64,000 nt of DNA from Mesorhizobium sp. M2A.F.Ca.ET.046.03.2.1 (GCF_003952425.1 NZ_CP034449.1:4154001-4218000); one strand, 5' to 3'; positions 26,885 through 36,496 are shown, counted from the first letter of the stretch. Notes: generated from the letters alone by a model not told the origin. A program made the numbers and translations.

Positions 26885-27742
26885 GTGGAACACACCTCGC
26901 TTCTCGAACGTGTCCTTCGCGGCATCGCGCTCACCCTGGTCGTCATCTTCTTCATGTTTCCGATCGTCTGGATCTTCATGATGTCGTTCCAGACCAACGA
27001 GACCATCCTGCGCATCCCGCCGCAGCTGGTCTTCGAGCCGACGCTCGCCAACTATACGGCGCTGATCACCGGCAAGCTTGAGACCGCCGCCGGCACGCTC
27101 GACATAGCCTTCATGCGCAATCTGTGGAACTCGGTGTTCCTGTCGGTGACTTCGGTCGCGCTCGCCTTGCTGCTCGGCGTGCCGGCCGCCTATGCCTTTG
27201 CCCGCCACAAGTTCCGCGGCTCGGAAGACATCGCCTTCACGCTGCTGTCGTTCCGCTTCGCGCCGGCGCTTCTGGTGCTCTTGCCGCTCACCCTCTATTT
27301 CCAGAAGCTCGGCCTCGCCAACACCTATTTCGGCCTGATCTGGGTCTACCAGCTGATCTGCCTGCCGCTGATCCTGTGGATCGTGCGCGGCTATTTCGAG
27401 GATATCCCGGCCGACATCGAATACGCCTACCGTATCGCGGGCCATTCCTGGTTCGCCACCTTCCGCAAGATCGCGCTGCCGCTCGCCGGGCCTGGCATCG
27501 CCGCGGCCGGCCTGCTCGCCTTCATCTTCGCCTGGAACAATTTTGTCTTCGCGCTGGTGCTCGCTTCCGCCGACAAGCAGCCGGTGACGGTCGGCGCGCT
27601 CGCCTTTATCACCTCCTCGGGCATCCAGTATGGCCAGATATCGGCAGCGATCGTGCTGTCGATCGCGCCCACGCTGGCGCTTGCTCTCTATGCGCAGCGC
27701 TATCTCGTCGAGGGCCTGTCGCTCGGCGCGGTCAAGGGATAA
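26885..27742 (+). CDS. ABC transporter permease 2 (CUT1, MalG-like)
   Basis: A 285-aa permease that starts at GTG with a perfect AGGAGG 4-5 bases upstream overlapping the end of permease 1. It has six helices, MalG-like order and an EAA loop IEYAYRIAGHSWFATFRKIA. It forms the heterodimeric channel with permease 1. The first ATPase gene starts 5 bases after its stop. Confidence 0.9.
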   Translation: MEHTSLLERVLRGIALTLVVIFFMFPIVWIFMMSFQTNETILRIPPQLVFEPTLANYTALITGKLETAAGTLDIAFMRNLWNSVFLSVTSVALALLLGVPAAYAFARHKFRGSEDIAFTLLSFRFAPALLVLLPLTLYFQKLGLANTYFGLIWVYQLICLPLILWIVRGYFEDIPADIEYAYRIAGHSWFATFRKIALPLAGPGIAAAGLLAFIFAWNNFVFALVLASADKQPVTVGALAFITSSGIQYGQISAAIVLSIAPTLALALYAQRYLVEGLSLGAVKG

Positions 27743-27747
27743 ATCGA

Positions 27748-28866
27748 ATGGCCAGCCTCGAACTGAAGAACATCGTCAAGCGCTACAAGAGCCAGACCGT
27801 CCTCGACGATCTGTCGCTGACCATCGCCGATGGCGAGACACTGGTCCTGTTCGGGCCCTCCGGGGCCGGCAAGACGGTGCTGCTGCGCGTCGTCGCCGGC
27901 GTCATCGACCCGGACGAGGGCAAGATCCTGATCGGCGGCGAGGACATGACGGACGTCGACGCCGAATTCCGCGGAGTCGGCATGGCGTTCCAGAATTTCG
28001 CCCTGTTCCCGCATATGAGCGCTTTCGAGAACATCGCCACGCCGCTCGAGGCCAAGCGCTCGTCCCAAGGCGCCATCAAGGGCGGCGTCGACAGCGTCGC
28101 CAAGCTGCTCAAGATCGGCCATGTTCTCAGCCACAAGCCGCGCGCGCTGTCGAACGGTCAGAAGCAGCGCACCGCGCTTGCACGCGCGCTGGTCGGCTCG
28201 CCGCCGGTGCTGCTGCTCGACGATCCGCTGCGCAACGTCGACGCCAAGCTGCGTTTCGAGATGCGGCTGGAACTACCCAGGCTTCTCGCCGACCGCGGCG
28301 CGACCGTCATCTACGTCACCCAGGACTACAAGGAGGCGATGGCGCTTGGCGACCGCATCGCGGTGATGTCGCAAGGCGTTATCAGGCAGCTCGGCACGCC
28401 AGAACAGATCTATCGCGAGCCGGCCAATATCGAGATCGCGCGGCTGTTCGGCGACCCGACCATCAACCTGCTCGACGTCAAGCCGCAGCGCGACGCCAAG
28501 GGCATCTATGTCGGCCTGTCGAACGTGCAGGTGCATCTTGCCGGCGCTCCGGAGGCCGCGATCGGCCGCGACTGCGTCATCGGCCTGCGGCCCGAAACCC
28601 TGCACTTCGTCGCGGAGAGCGAGCCGGGCGCCATCCCCGTCACCGTCGAGGCAGAGACGCCCCTCAATGAAAAGATCGTCACGCTGGTGCGCACCATGCG
28701 CGGCCGCGAAATCCTCGTCTCACGGCCGTCGGGCACGCCGGGCCAGAGCGGCAGCAAGGCGCATCTCGCGGTCGACGCCAAGAGCGCGCTGTTGTTCGAT
28801 CACGCCAGCGGCGAGCGCATCCGTTCGAAGAACATCGTCAGTTTGCGCAACGGAGAAGCGGCATGA
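27748..28866 (+). CDS. ABC transporter ATPase 1, degenerate catalytic site
   Basis: A 372-aa CUT1 ATPase with a C-terminal regulatory OB-like part. Walker A is GPSGAGKT (36-43) and the Q-loop Gln82 is present. Three positions depart from the norm. The signature is LSNGQ (134-138) rather than LSGGQ. Walker B reads LLLDDP, so the catalytic Glu is Asp159. The switch histidine is Gln192 (YVTQDYKEAM). Its own nucleotide site should therefore bind ATP but hydrolyse it poorly. It is followed, with a 4-base ATGA overlap, by a second and different ATPase that has the missing Glu and His. The two probably form an asymmetric heterodimer. Confidence 0.9.
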   Translation: MASLELKNIVKRYKSQTVLDDLSLTIADGETLVLFGPSGAGKTVLLRVVAGVIDPDEGKILIGGEDMTDVDAEFRGVGMAFQNFALFPHMSAFENIATPLEAKRSSQGAIKGGVDSVAKLLKIGHVLSHKPRALSNGQKQRTALARALVGSPPVLLLDDPLRNVDAKLRFEMRLELPRLLADRGATVIYVTQDYKEAMALGDRIAVMSQGVIRQLGTPEQIYREPANIEIARLFGDPTINLLDVKPQRDAKGIYVGLSNVQVHLAGAPEAAIGRDCVIGLRPETLHFVAESEPGAIPVTVEAETPLNEKIVTLVRTMRGREILVSRPSGTPGQSGSKAHLAVDAKSALLFDHASGERIRSKNIVSLRNGEAA

Positions 28867-29987
28867 GCGCGAGCGCCCTCACCATTTCCGACGTCGACAA
28901 ATTCTACGGGCCGATCGACCGCGGCGTGCATGCGGTCCAGAAGCTCAGCATCGAGATCGCCAAGGGCGAGATCATCGCGCTGCTCGGTTCGTCCGGCTGC
29001 GGCAAGACCTCGACGCTGCGCATGATCGCCGGCTTCGAGGAGGTTTCGCGCGGAGAAATCTCTGTCGCCGGCCGCAAGGTGCACACGCTGCCGCCGGTGA
29101 AGCGCAATGTGGCGATGGCCTTCGAGGGCTATTCGCTCTATCCGCCGCTCACCGTGCGCGAGAACATGGCTTTTGCGCTGAAGGCGGCCAGGCTGCCGAA
29201 GAGCGAGGTCGATGCCAAGGTCGCCAGCATCGCCAAGCTGCTCGAGATCGAGGATATCCTCGATCGTTATCCGAGCTCGATCTCCGGCGGCCAGCAGCAG
29301 CGCGCCAGCCTCGGCCGTGCCCTGATCCGCGGCGCCGACCTGCATCTGCTCGACGAGCCGATGGGCCAGCTCGAGCCGCAATTGCGCGCCGTGCTTCGCG
29401 GCCGCATCAAGCACTTCATCAAGGAGCGCGGCCTGACCGCAATCCTCGTCACCCATGACCAGACCGAGGCCAACGCCCTTGCCGATCGCATCGCCGTGAT
29501 GGAGGGCGGCGTGCTGCAGCAGTTTGACACGCCGCAGATGATCAAGGAGCGTCCGGCGAACCTCTTCACCGGCACCTTCGTCGGGGAGCCGCCGATGAAT
29601 GTCTTCGAGGCCTTCGTCGGCAGTGGCGCCGGCAAAATCAACCTCAGACTGCCGGACGGGCTTTCGCTCGACTATGACAAGGACGCCTTCAGCGGCCCGG
29701 TCCGCGAGGCGCTGCTCAATCGCGAGCGTGTCGTCATCGGCATCAGGCCGTACGCCGTTCGGCGCTCGAAGGATGGCGTCCCGGCCACCGTCTCGGCCAA
29801 TCAGTGGCTGGGCGACCAGACCCATATCGCGGCGGATTTCGCCGGCGGCTCGCTAGTCCTCGTCGAGCATGACCGCACCCGTCTCGAACTCGGGGCGCCG
29901 ATCAACGTCAGCATCGACCCGGCCAACCTGCATGTCTTCGACCAGTCGAGCGGCAACGCCATTTCGCACGGTATGGAGCTTGCCTGA
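28863..29987 (+). CDS. ABC transporter ATPase 2, catalytic partner
   Basis: A 374-aa ATPase of the same transporter. Walker A is GSSGCGKT (42-49), the signature is ISGGQ (140-144), Walker B is HLLDEP with Glu165 and the switch His198 is in VTHDQTEA. The Q-loop position carries Glu88 (AFEGYSLYPP) in place of Gln. It supplies the hydrolysis-competent residues that ATPase 1 lacks. The C-terminal 130 residues form the regulatory domain. Two different ATPase subunits are unusual for CUT1 systems, which mostly use a homodimer; the glycerol GlpS/GlpT system of rhizobia is a known precedent. The stop overlaps the kinase start (TGATG). Confidence 0.9.
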   Translation: MSASALTISDVDKFYGPIDRGVHAVQKLSIEIAKGEIIALLGSSGCGKTSTLRMIAGFEEVSRGEISVAGRKVHTLPPVKRNVAMAFEGYSLYPPLTVRENMAFALKAARLPKSEVDAKVASIAKLLEIEDILDRYPSSISGGQQQRASLGRALIRGADLHLLDEPMGQLEPQLRAVLRGRIKHFIKERGLTAILVTHDQTEANALADRIAVMEGGVLQQFDTPQMIKERPANLFTGTFVGEPPMNVFEAFVGSGAGKINLRLPDGLSLDYDKDAFSGPVREALLNRERVVIGIRPYAVRRSKDGVPATVSANQWLGDQTHIAADFAGGSLVLVEHDRTRLELGAPINVSIDPANLHVFDQSSGNAISHGMELA

Positions 29988-31543
29988 TGAAGGATGTGGT
30001 GATCGGGATCGACGCCGGCACGTCTGTTATCAAGTCCGTCGCCTTCGACACGGCGGGCCGGCAGATCGCCGCGACGTCCCTGCCAAACCGCTATGACACG
30101 CTTCCTGGCGGCGGCGCCGAGCAGGACCTGGCGCGTACCTGGGCCGACACCGCGACCACGCTTCGCCAGCTGGCCGACAAGGTGCCCCACCTCGCCAGTC
30201 GTACGATCGCCATCGCGGTCACCGGCCAGGGCGATGGCACCTGGCTGATCGACAAGGAGGGCGAGCCGGTCGCCAAGGGCTGGCTTTGGCTCGACGCGCG
30301 CGCCGCCAGGGAGGTCGAGGAAATCCGCGCCAGGCCCGAGGATCGGCTGCGGTTCGAGAAGACCGCCAGCGGTCTCGCCGCCTGTCAGCAGGGATCGCAG
30401 TTCGTCTTCATGAAGCGCAACATGCCGGAACTGCTGGCCAAGGCGTCGACGGCCTTCCATTGCAAGGACTGGCTCTATTTCAAGCTGACGGGCGATCGCG
30501 CCACCGATCCCTCGGAGGCAACTTTCACCTTCGGCGACTTCCGCACGCGCGAATACTGCGACGATGTGCTCGACGTGCTTGGCGTGGCCGACCTCAGGCA
30601 CCTGCTGCCGCCAATAGTCGACGGCAGCAGGCAGAACGCCGGCCTGTCGAGGGCGGCCGCCGAGGCAACTGGGCTTTCCGCCGGCACGCCGGTGGTGCTC
30701 GCTTATGTCGATGTCGTCTGCACGGCGCTCGGCGCCGGCCTGTTCGACCGCCAGCGCAAGCCTGGCTGTTCCATCATCGGTTCCACCGGCATGCACATGC
30801 GGCTGGCAGAGACACCGGACGACGTCCTGCTCAACGAGGCGGCGACCGGCTACACGATGACCATGCCGGCGCCCGGCGTCTTCGCGCAGATGCAGTCGAA
30901 CATGGCGGCGACGCTCAACATCGATTGGGTGCTCGGCCTCGCCTCCGGCATCCTCGCCTCGCAAGGCATCAGGCGCTCGAACGGCGAGATGATCGCGCTG
31001 GTCGACCAGTGGATCGCGTCGTCGCAGCCGGCGTCGCTGATCTACCAGCCCTACGTCTCGGAGGCCGGTGAGAGGGGGCCGTTCGTCGATGCCAATGCCA
31101 GGGCCGGCTTTATCGGCATCTCGTCGCGTCACGGCTATGCCGACATGGTGCGCGCTGTGTTCGAAGGCCTCGCTTTCGCGGCGCGCGACTGTTACGCGGC
31201 CATGGGTTCGCTGCCGCGGGAGATCCGCCTGACCGGCGGCGCCGCCCGCAGCCCAGCGTTGCGCAATATCCTCGGCGCTGCCGTTGGCGGCGCCGAAATC
31301 CGCACCAGCGAGCGCGAGGAGGCGGGCGCGGCCGGCGCCGCCATGATCGCCGCGGTCTGCCTCGGCCTCTACCCGTCGATGGACGACTGCGTCGGCGAAT
31401 GGGTCTCGCCGCTGCTCGGCAAGGCGGAGCCTAGCGACGACAAGCTCGCAGCAATCTACGAAGCCATGGCTCCCTCCTACGCGATGGCACATGACGCGCT
31501 GCGTCCGGTCTGGCGGTCTATCGCCGCATCGAAAGTGAATTGA
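29987..31543 (+). CDS. eryA: FGGY carbohydrate kinase, EryA-like (erythritol kinase)
   Basis: A 518-aa FGGY kinase. The N-terminal phosphate loop is GIDAGTSVIKSVAFD and the second ATP-binding part contains IGSTGMHM and RLTGGAARSPALRNIL. Length and the presence of EryB-, EryC-, TpiA- and RpiB-like genes nearby match EryA of Brucella, which makes erythritol 4-phosphate. The start overlaps the ATPase stop, so it is translated as part of the transport operon. Erythritol as substrate is an inference; other four- or five-carbon polyols are possible, and a second FGGY kinase lies at 35222. Confidence 0.75.
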   Translation: MKDVVIGIDAGTSVIKSVAFDTAGRQIAATSLPNRYDTLPGGGAEQDLARTWADTATTLRQLADKVPHLASRTIAIAVTGQGDGTWLIDKEGEPVAKGWLWLDARAAREVEEIRARPEDRLRFEKTASGLAACQQGSQFVFMKRNMPELLAKASTAFHCKDWLYFKLTGDRATDPSEATFTFGDFRTREYCDDVLDVLGVADLRHLLPPIVDGSRQNAGLSRAAAEATGLSAGTPVVLAYVDVVCTALGAGLFDRQRKPGCSIIGSTGMHMRLAETPDDVLLNEAATGYTMTMPAPGVFAQMQSNMAATLNIDWVLGLASGILASQGIRRSNGEMIALVDQWIASSQPASLIYQPYVSEAGERGPFVDANARAGFIGISSRHGYADMVRAVFEGLAFAARDCYAAMGSLPREIRLTGGAARSPALRNILGAAVGGAEIRTSEREEAGAAGAAMIAAVCLGLYPSMDDCVGEWVSPLLGKAEPSDDKLAAIYEAMAPSYAMAHDALRPVWRSIAASKVN

Positions 31544-31551
31544 GAAGTAGC

Positions 31552-32592
31552 ATGCACAAAAAGATTGCGATCATCGGCGACCGTTTCATGCTTCCGGAAG
31601 TGTTCCGCTCGGAGATCGAGAAGGCCTGCGGCAACAGCCTCGACATTCGCTCGCTGGAGACGGCCTGGCCGGACGAGCCGATGGAGTTCGGAAATCCGGC
31701 GCTCGGTCTCGACAAGGTCAAGGAATATTTCGGTCGGCCGGACGATGTGGTGGACTTCATCGGCGATGCCGAGATCCTGGTCACCCAACTGGCGCCGCTC
31801 TCGGAAGGCATGATGCAGCGTCTGCCGGGACTAAAGCTGGTCGCGGTCTCGCGCGGCGGTCCGATCAACATCGACATGGCCGCCGCCAGGACCCATGGCA
31901 TTCGCGTCGTCAACGTCCCTGGACGTAATGCCAGCGCGGTCGCCGAATTCACCATCGGCGCCATCCTCGCCGAGACGCGGCTGATCCGCGTCGGTCATGA
32001 GGCGCTGCGCAAGGGCGAGTGGCGCGGCGATCTCTACCGCGCGGACCGCACCGGCCGCGAGCTCAGCGAAATGACGGTCGGCGTCGTCGGCTATGGCAAT
32101 ATCGGCACCAAGGTCGTGCGCCTGCTGCGCGCCTTCGGCTGCCGCATCCTGGTCTGCGACCCCTATGTGCAACTGAGCGCGGAAGACAGGAATGCCGGCG
32201 TCGAGCTCGTCGCGCTGGACGACCTGCTCGGCCGCTCCGACGTAGTCACGATCCATCCTCGCGTCACCGAGGAGACCCGTGGCCTGGTCAACAAGGACAC
32301 CATCGCCAGGATGAAGCCCGGCGTGATCTTCATCAACACCGCGCGCGGGCCGCTGGTCGACTATGACGCGCTGTACGACGCGCTGGCATCGGGCCAGATC
32401 GCCAGCGCCATGCTGGAAACCTTCGCGGTCGAGCCCGTGCCTGCCGACTGGCCGCTGCTGCAGCTGCCGAATGTGACGCTGACGCCGCATATTGCCGGCG
32501 CTTCGGTGCGCACCGTCACCTATGCCGCCGAGCAGGCGGCCGAGGAAGTGCGCCGCTATCTGGCCGGCCTGCCACCGGTCAATCCATGCTGA
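31552..32592 (+). CDS. D-isomer-specific 2-hydroxyacid dehydrogenase
   Basis: A 346-aa NAD-dependent dehydrogenase of the phosphoglycerate-dehydrogenase-like family. The cofactor loop is VGVVGYGNIGTKVVRLL and the acidic residue after the next strand is in LVCDPY. The catalytic set is visible: Arg in NTARGPLVDYDAL, an acidic residue in the following strand and His in LTPHIAGAS. The N-terminal catalytic domain (1-100) is shorter on motifs. ATG 31552 is chosen; a TTG overlapping the kinase stop at 31540 is the alternative. It is not part of the known erythritol pathway, so it suggests that a sugar acid is also handled here. Confidence 0.85.
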   Translation: MHKKIAIIGDRFMLPEVFRSEIEKACGNSLDIRSLETAWPDEPMEFGNPALGLDKVKEYFGRPDDVVDFIGDAEILVTQLAPLSEGMMQRLPGLKLVAVSRGGPINIDMAAARTHGIRVVNVPGRNASAVAEFTIGAILAETRLIRVGHEALRKGEWRGDLYRADRTGRELSEMTVGVVGYGNIGTKVVRLLRAFGCRILVCDPYVQLSAEDRNAGVELVALDDLLGRSDVVTIHPRVTEETRGLVNKDTIARMKPGVIFINTARGPLVDYDALYDALASGQIASAMLETFAVEPVPADWPLLQLPNVTLTPHIAGASVRTVTYAAEQAAEEVRRYLAGLPPVNPC

Positions 32593-32637
32593 GGGCGGCG
32601 GCGTGACGCGGCAAACCGGCACCGGGGCTCGATCGGG

Positions 32638-34155
32638 ATGAGCGGCGATAGCGACATCGTCGACCTCTTCGTCATCGGCGGCGGCGTCAATGGCGCCGGC
32701 ATCGCGCGCGATGCCGCTGGACGCGGCCTGTCCGTCATCCTGTGTGAGAAGGACGATCTCGCCGAAGGCACCAGTTCCCGCTCCGGCAAGCTCGTCCATG
32801 GCGGCCTGCGCTATCTCGAATATTACGAGTTCCGCCTGGTGCGCGAGGCGCTGATCGAGCGCGAGGTGTTGCTCGAATCCGCTCCGCACATCATCTGGCC
32901 GATGCGCTTCGTGCTGCCGCACAGTCCGGACGATCGGCCAGCCTGGCTGGTGCGGTTGGGCCTGTTCCTTTACGACCATCTCGGCGGCCGCAAGCGGCTG
33001 CCTGCCACTCGAATGCTCAATCTTCGTACCGCGCCTGAGGGCGCGCCGATCAAGGACGCCTTCAAGCGCGGCTTTGAATATTCCGATTGCTGGGTCGACG
33101 ATGCCAGGCTGGTGGTCGTCAACGCGCTCGACGCTGCGCAGCGCGGAGCCAAGGTCCTGACCCGCACCGCCTGCACCGCCGCGCGCCGTGAGAATGGCCT
33201 GTGGGTCGTAGAGATGCACGACGGCGGCACCGGCGTGAAGACAATGGTGCGGGCGAGGGCACTCATCAATGCCGCCGGTCCTTGGGTCAACGACGTCGTC
33301 AACCGCGTCGCCGGCCAGAACTCCAGGCGCAATGTCCGCCTGGTCAAGGGCAGCCACATCGTCGTGCCGAAATTCTGGGAAGGGCGGCAGGCCTATCTTG
33401 TTCAGAACAATGACAAGCGGGTGATCTTCATCAACCCCTACCAGAACGATCTGGCGCTGATCGGCACCACCGACATTCCCTATGAGGGGCGGCCGGAGGA
33501 CGTCAAAGCTGACGAAAGCGAGATCGACTACCTGATCAGGGTCGTCAACCGCTACTTCAAGCGCGGGCTCGCCCGCACCGATGTCGTCTATTCCTTCTCA
33601 GGTGTCAGGCCGCTCTACGACGACAACGCCGACAATCCGAGCGCGGTGACGCGCGACTATATCTTCGAGCTTGACGCGCCGTCCGGCCATGCGCCGCTGC
33701 TCTCGGTCTTCGGCGGCAAGATCACCACCTTTCGCAAGCTCGCCGAGCACGCGCTGGATCGCATCGAGCCCTTCTTGCCGAAGATGGGCAAAGCCTGGAC
33801 TGCGAAAGCGCATTTGCCGGGCGGCGACATCGCCAACGCCGATTTCGAGCAGTTCCTCGGCGATCTCGGTCGCGACTATCCGTGGATGCCGGCTTCCTTG
33901 CTCAACCATTACGGCCGGCTTTATGGCACCCGCGCCCGCGCCCTGGTCGGCGGCGCCGGCTCGCTTGACGATCTCGGGCGGCGCTTCGGCAGGGACTTCT
34001 TCGAACGCGAGGCCGCCTATCTCCTCGAGCATGAGTGGGCGTCGACCGCGGCCGATATTCTCGACCGCCGCACCAAGCACGGACTGCATATGTCGACTGC
34101 TGAGCGAGCTACCTTCGAGGATTGGTGCGCCAACCGATTGGCGAAGGCCGGCTGA
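32638..34155 (+). CDS. eryB: FAD-dependent polyol-phosphate dehydrogenase, EryB/GlpD-like
   Basis: A 505-aa flavoprotein of the glycerol-3-phosphate dehydrogenase family. The FAD loop is DLFVIGGGVNGAGIARDAAG, then TSSRSGKLVHGGLRYLEYYE and the family block ALIGTTDIPYEGRPEDV. FGGKITTFRKLAEHAL is the C-terminal FAD signature. In Brucella the EryB enzyme oxidises erythritol 4-phosphate to a tetrulose phosphate and passes electrons to the membrane. The setting next to EryA-like, EryC, TpiA and RpiB favours this role over plain glycerol metabolism. The stop overlaps the aldolase start by one base (TGATG). Confidence 0.85.
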   Translation: MSGDSDIVDLFVIGGGVNGAGIARDAAGRGLSVILCEKDDLAEGTSSRSGKLVHGGLRYLEYYEFRLVREALIEREVLLESAPHIIWPMRFVLPHSPDDRPAWLVRLGLFLYDHLGGRKRLPATRMLNLRTAPEGAPIKDAFKRGFEYSDCWVDDARLVVVNALDAAQRGAKVLTRTACTAARRENGLWVVEMHDGGTGVKTMVRARALINAAGPWVNDVVNRVAGQNSRRNVRLVKGSHIVVPKFWEGRQAYLVQNNDKRVIFINPYQNDLALIGTTDIPYEGRPEDVKADESEIDYLIRVVNRYFKRGLARTDVVYSFSGVRPLYDDNADNPSAVTRDYIFELDAPSGHAPLLSVFGGKITTFRKLAEHALDRIEPFLPKMGKAWTAKAHLPGGDIANADFEQFLGDLGRDYPWMPASLLNHYGRLYGTRARALVGGAGSLDDLGRRFGRDFFEREAAYLLEHEWASTAADILDRRTKHGLHMSTAERATFEDWCANRLAKAG

Positions 34156-35225
34156 TGGTTGTTCGGATCGATCAGGAAGACGCCGAGTTGCGGGCGCTGC
34201 GCGTGCTGTCGGCCAGCGTCGGCGCCGATCCCCTGCTGGTCCAGGGCGCCGGTGGCAACACCTCCCTCAAACAGGCCGGCCTGTTGTGGATCAAGGCGTC
34301 AGGCACCTGGCTGATGAATGCAGCCACCAGCGACATCATGGTGCCGGTGGAACTGGCGCCCTTGCTCGAGGCGGTCGCCCACCGCAGCCCGGCGGCCGAG
34401 AAGGCCGACCAGTTCACGCCGGTCGACCTCAATCCGCATCGCCTGCGGCCTTCGATCGAGACGACGGTGCATGCGCTGCTGCCGCAAAGGATCGTCGTCC
34501 ATGTCCATTGCGTCGAGACCATTGCGATTGCCGTGCAGGCCAATGCGGAAGCTTTGCTCGCCGAGCGCCTGCGCGGGCTGGACTGGGTCTTCGTGCCGTA
34601 TCGCCGGCCGGGCCTGCCGCTGGCGCAAGGCATTGCCGAGCGGCTGAAGCCTCGTACCGTTGTGCTGGTGCTCGGCAATCACGGACTGGTTGTCGCCGCC
34701 GACACCGTCGCCGAGGCCAATCTGTTGCTGAGGCGCGTTTCCGGCCTGCTCAGCCGCCCGCCGCGTGTTGCGCCGGCAGCTGACATCGACGCGCTGATCA
34801 GGCTGGGCATGGGCAGCAACTACCGCCTTCCCGTGGCGATCGAGGCGCATGCCGCCGCGACCGATCTCGCCAGCTGCCGCATTGCAGCCTCGGGCAGCCT
34901 CTATCCAGACCAAGTCATTTTCCTTGGCGTCGGCTCGGTGATTGCCGGACCGAACGAGAACGCCGCCGCCGTGGTGGCGAGGACGAGGGAAACTGGCCAG
35001 CCGTCGCCGGCATCGATCCTGTTCCCCGGCAAGGGCATCCTGATGCGCAGCGACGCCAATGCCGGCGCAGAGGCGATGGCGCGCTGCCTCGCCGACGTCG
35101 CCTCGCGCATCGATCCAGGCGCGCGCGTCAACTATCTGAGCCCGCACGAGAATGCCGAGCTTTTGAACTGGGATGCCGAAAAGTACCGCCAGGAGCTCAA
35201 CCGGCGCAGCGGGACATTGCAATGA
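34155..35225 (+). CDS. Class II aldolase/adducin family protein
   Basis: A 356-aa protein. The N-terminal half is a class II aldolase domain: QGAGGNTSLKQAGLLWIKAS, then metal-ligand histidines in VHVHCVETIAIA and a third His in LGNHGLVV. Substrate phosphate binding would use the GGNTS and KASG loops. The C-terminal 140 residues have no clear family. Class II aldolases cleave or epimerise sugar phosphates of four to six carbons. The gene overlaps the second kinase by ATGA, so kinase product may be its substrate. That link is an inference from coupling. Confidence 0.8.
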   Translation: MVVRIDQEDAELRALRVLSASVGADPLLVQGAGGNTSLKQAGLLWIKASGTWLMNAATSDIMVPVELAPLLEAVAHRSPAAEKADQFTPVDLNPHRLRPSIETTVHALLPQRIVVHVHCVETIAIAVQANAEALLAERLRGLDWVFVPYRRPGLPLAQGIAERLKPRTVVLVLGNHGLVVAADTVAEANLLLRRVSGLLSRPPRVAPAADIDALIRLGMGSNYRLPVAIEAHAAATDLASCRIAASGSLYPDQVIFLGVGSVIAGPNENAAAVVARTRETGQPSPASILFPGKGILMRSDANAGAEAMARCLADVASRIDPGARVNYLSPHENAELLNWDAEKYRQELNRRSGTLQ

Positions 35226-36496
35226 CGGCTGTGGTCGTCGGCATCGACGTCGGCACCTCGGGTGTGCGCGCCGTCGCCATGGATCCTGGTTTCGCAATCC
35301 AGGCCCAGGCCGGCGTCGCGCTGGCCGATTTCGGCACCGACTGGCGGGACCCCGCCACCTGGTGGCGCGCGGTCGAGACCGCGATCGACGCACTGCTTCG
35401 CCTGGTCGACGCAAGGAATGTTCGCGCGCTTGCCGTCGACGGCACCTCGGGCACGATGCTGCCGGTCGATGCGGCCGGCGGGCCGCTCGGCCGGGCGCTG
35501 ATGTATTCCGACAAGGTCGACGACGCGACGATCCTTTCGGCGATCGCCGACGATGCGCCGCCTCAGAGCGCGGCCCATGGCGCCACCTCGGGACTTGCCA
35601 AGCTGCTGCGGTTCCAGAAGGGGGTGAGGCCGGCGCGGGTTCTCCATCAGGCCGACTGGATCGCTGGCCGCTTCTGCGGCCGCTTCGACGTCAGCGACGA
35701 GAACAATGCACTGAAGACCGGCTATGACCCTGTGCGGCGTGGCTGGCCCGATTGGCTCGCCAGGACAGGCGCAGATCTGGCCTTGCTGCCAGATGTCGTC
35801 GCGCCGGGTAAGCCATTCGGCACGATCAGCCCGGGCAGCGCGCAGCGTTTCGGCCTGCCCGGCGATGTGGCAGTAGTCGCCGGCACCACCGATGGCTGCG
35901 CTTCCTTCCTCGCAACCGGCGCTGACCGCATAGGTGACGCCGTCACCGCGCTCGGCTCATCGCTGACGCTGAAGCTGCTCTGCGAAAAGCCGCTGTTCGC
36001 GCCGCAATTCGGCATCTACAGCCATCGCATCGGCGACGCGTGGCTGGCCGGCGGTGCGTCGAACACCGGCGGCAAGGTGCTGGCGCATTTCTTCCCCCTC
36101 GAGCGCATCGTCAAGCTCTCCGAATCGATCGATCCGGACCGGCCGACCGGCCTCGACTATTACCCATTGATCGGCACCGGCGAGCGCTTTCCGATCGCCG
36201 ATGCGGGCCTCGCGCCGCGCCTCGATCCGCGCCCGGCCGACGACGCGCTGTTCCTGCAGGCGATGCTGGAAGGCATTGCCGCCATCGAGAGGCGCGGCTA
36301 CCGGCAACTTGCCGATCTCGGTGGGCCGGCGCTGCGTTCCGTCCGCAGCGTTTCCGGCGGCGCCCGCAACCCTGTGTGGACGGCAATCCGCGCAAGGCAA
36401 CTGCGCGTGCCTTTTTTCGAAGCGCTTTCCGAGGAGGCAGCGGCCGGTACGGCAAGGCTGGCGCTGCAGGGCGCGCGCACGGCGGGCCTGCTATGA
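35222..36496 (+). CDS. Second FGGY carbohydrate kinase (ribulokinase/xylulokinase-like)
   Basis: A 424-aa FGGY kinase, shorter than the EryA-like one. Motifs: GIDVGTSGVRAVAMD at the N-terminus, LAVDGTSGTMLPVD, VAGTTDGCASFLATGAD and VSGGARNPVWTAIRARQL in the second ATP domain. The catalytic Asp is probably in GTTDGCAS. Shorter members of this family phosphorylate ketopentoses or tetruloses. It overlaps both neighbours by ATGA, so the aldolase, this kinase and the HAD protein are translated together. The substrate is unknown. Confidence 0.85.
   Translation: MTAVVVGIDVGTSGVRAVAMDPGFAIQAQAGVALADFGTDWRDPATWWRAVETAIDALLRLVDARNVRALAVDGTSGTMLPVDAAGGPLGRALMYSDKVDDATILSAIADDAPPQSAAHGATSGLAKLLRFQKGVRPARVLHQADWIAGRFCGRFDVSDENNALKTGYDPVRRGWPDWLARTGADLALLPDVVAPGKPFGTISPGSAQRFGLPGDVAVVAGTTDGCASFLATGADRIGDAVTALGSSLTLKLLCEKPLFAPQFGIYSHRIGDAWLAGGASNTGGKVLAHFFPLERIVKLSESIDPDRPTGLDYYPLIGTGERFPIADAGLAPRLDPRPADDALFLQAMLEGIAAIERRGYRQLADLGGPALRSVRSVSGGARNPVWTAIRARQLRVPFFEALSEEAAAGTARLALQGARTAGLL

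Noticed and set aside
31540..31551. TTG start of the 2-hydroxyacid dehydrogenase overlapping the kinase stop
   Set aside because: It would add only four residues and has no ribosome site; ATG 31552 is simpler, though coupling through TTGA cannot be excluded.
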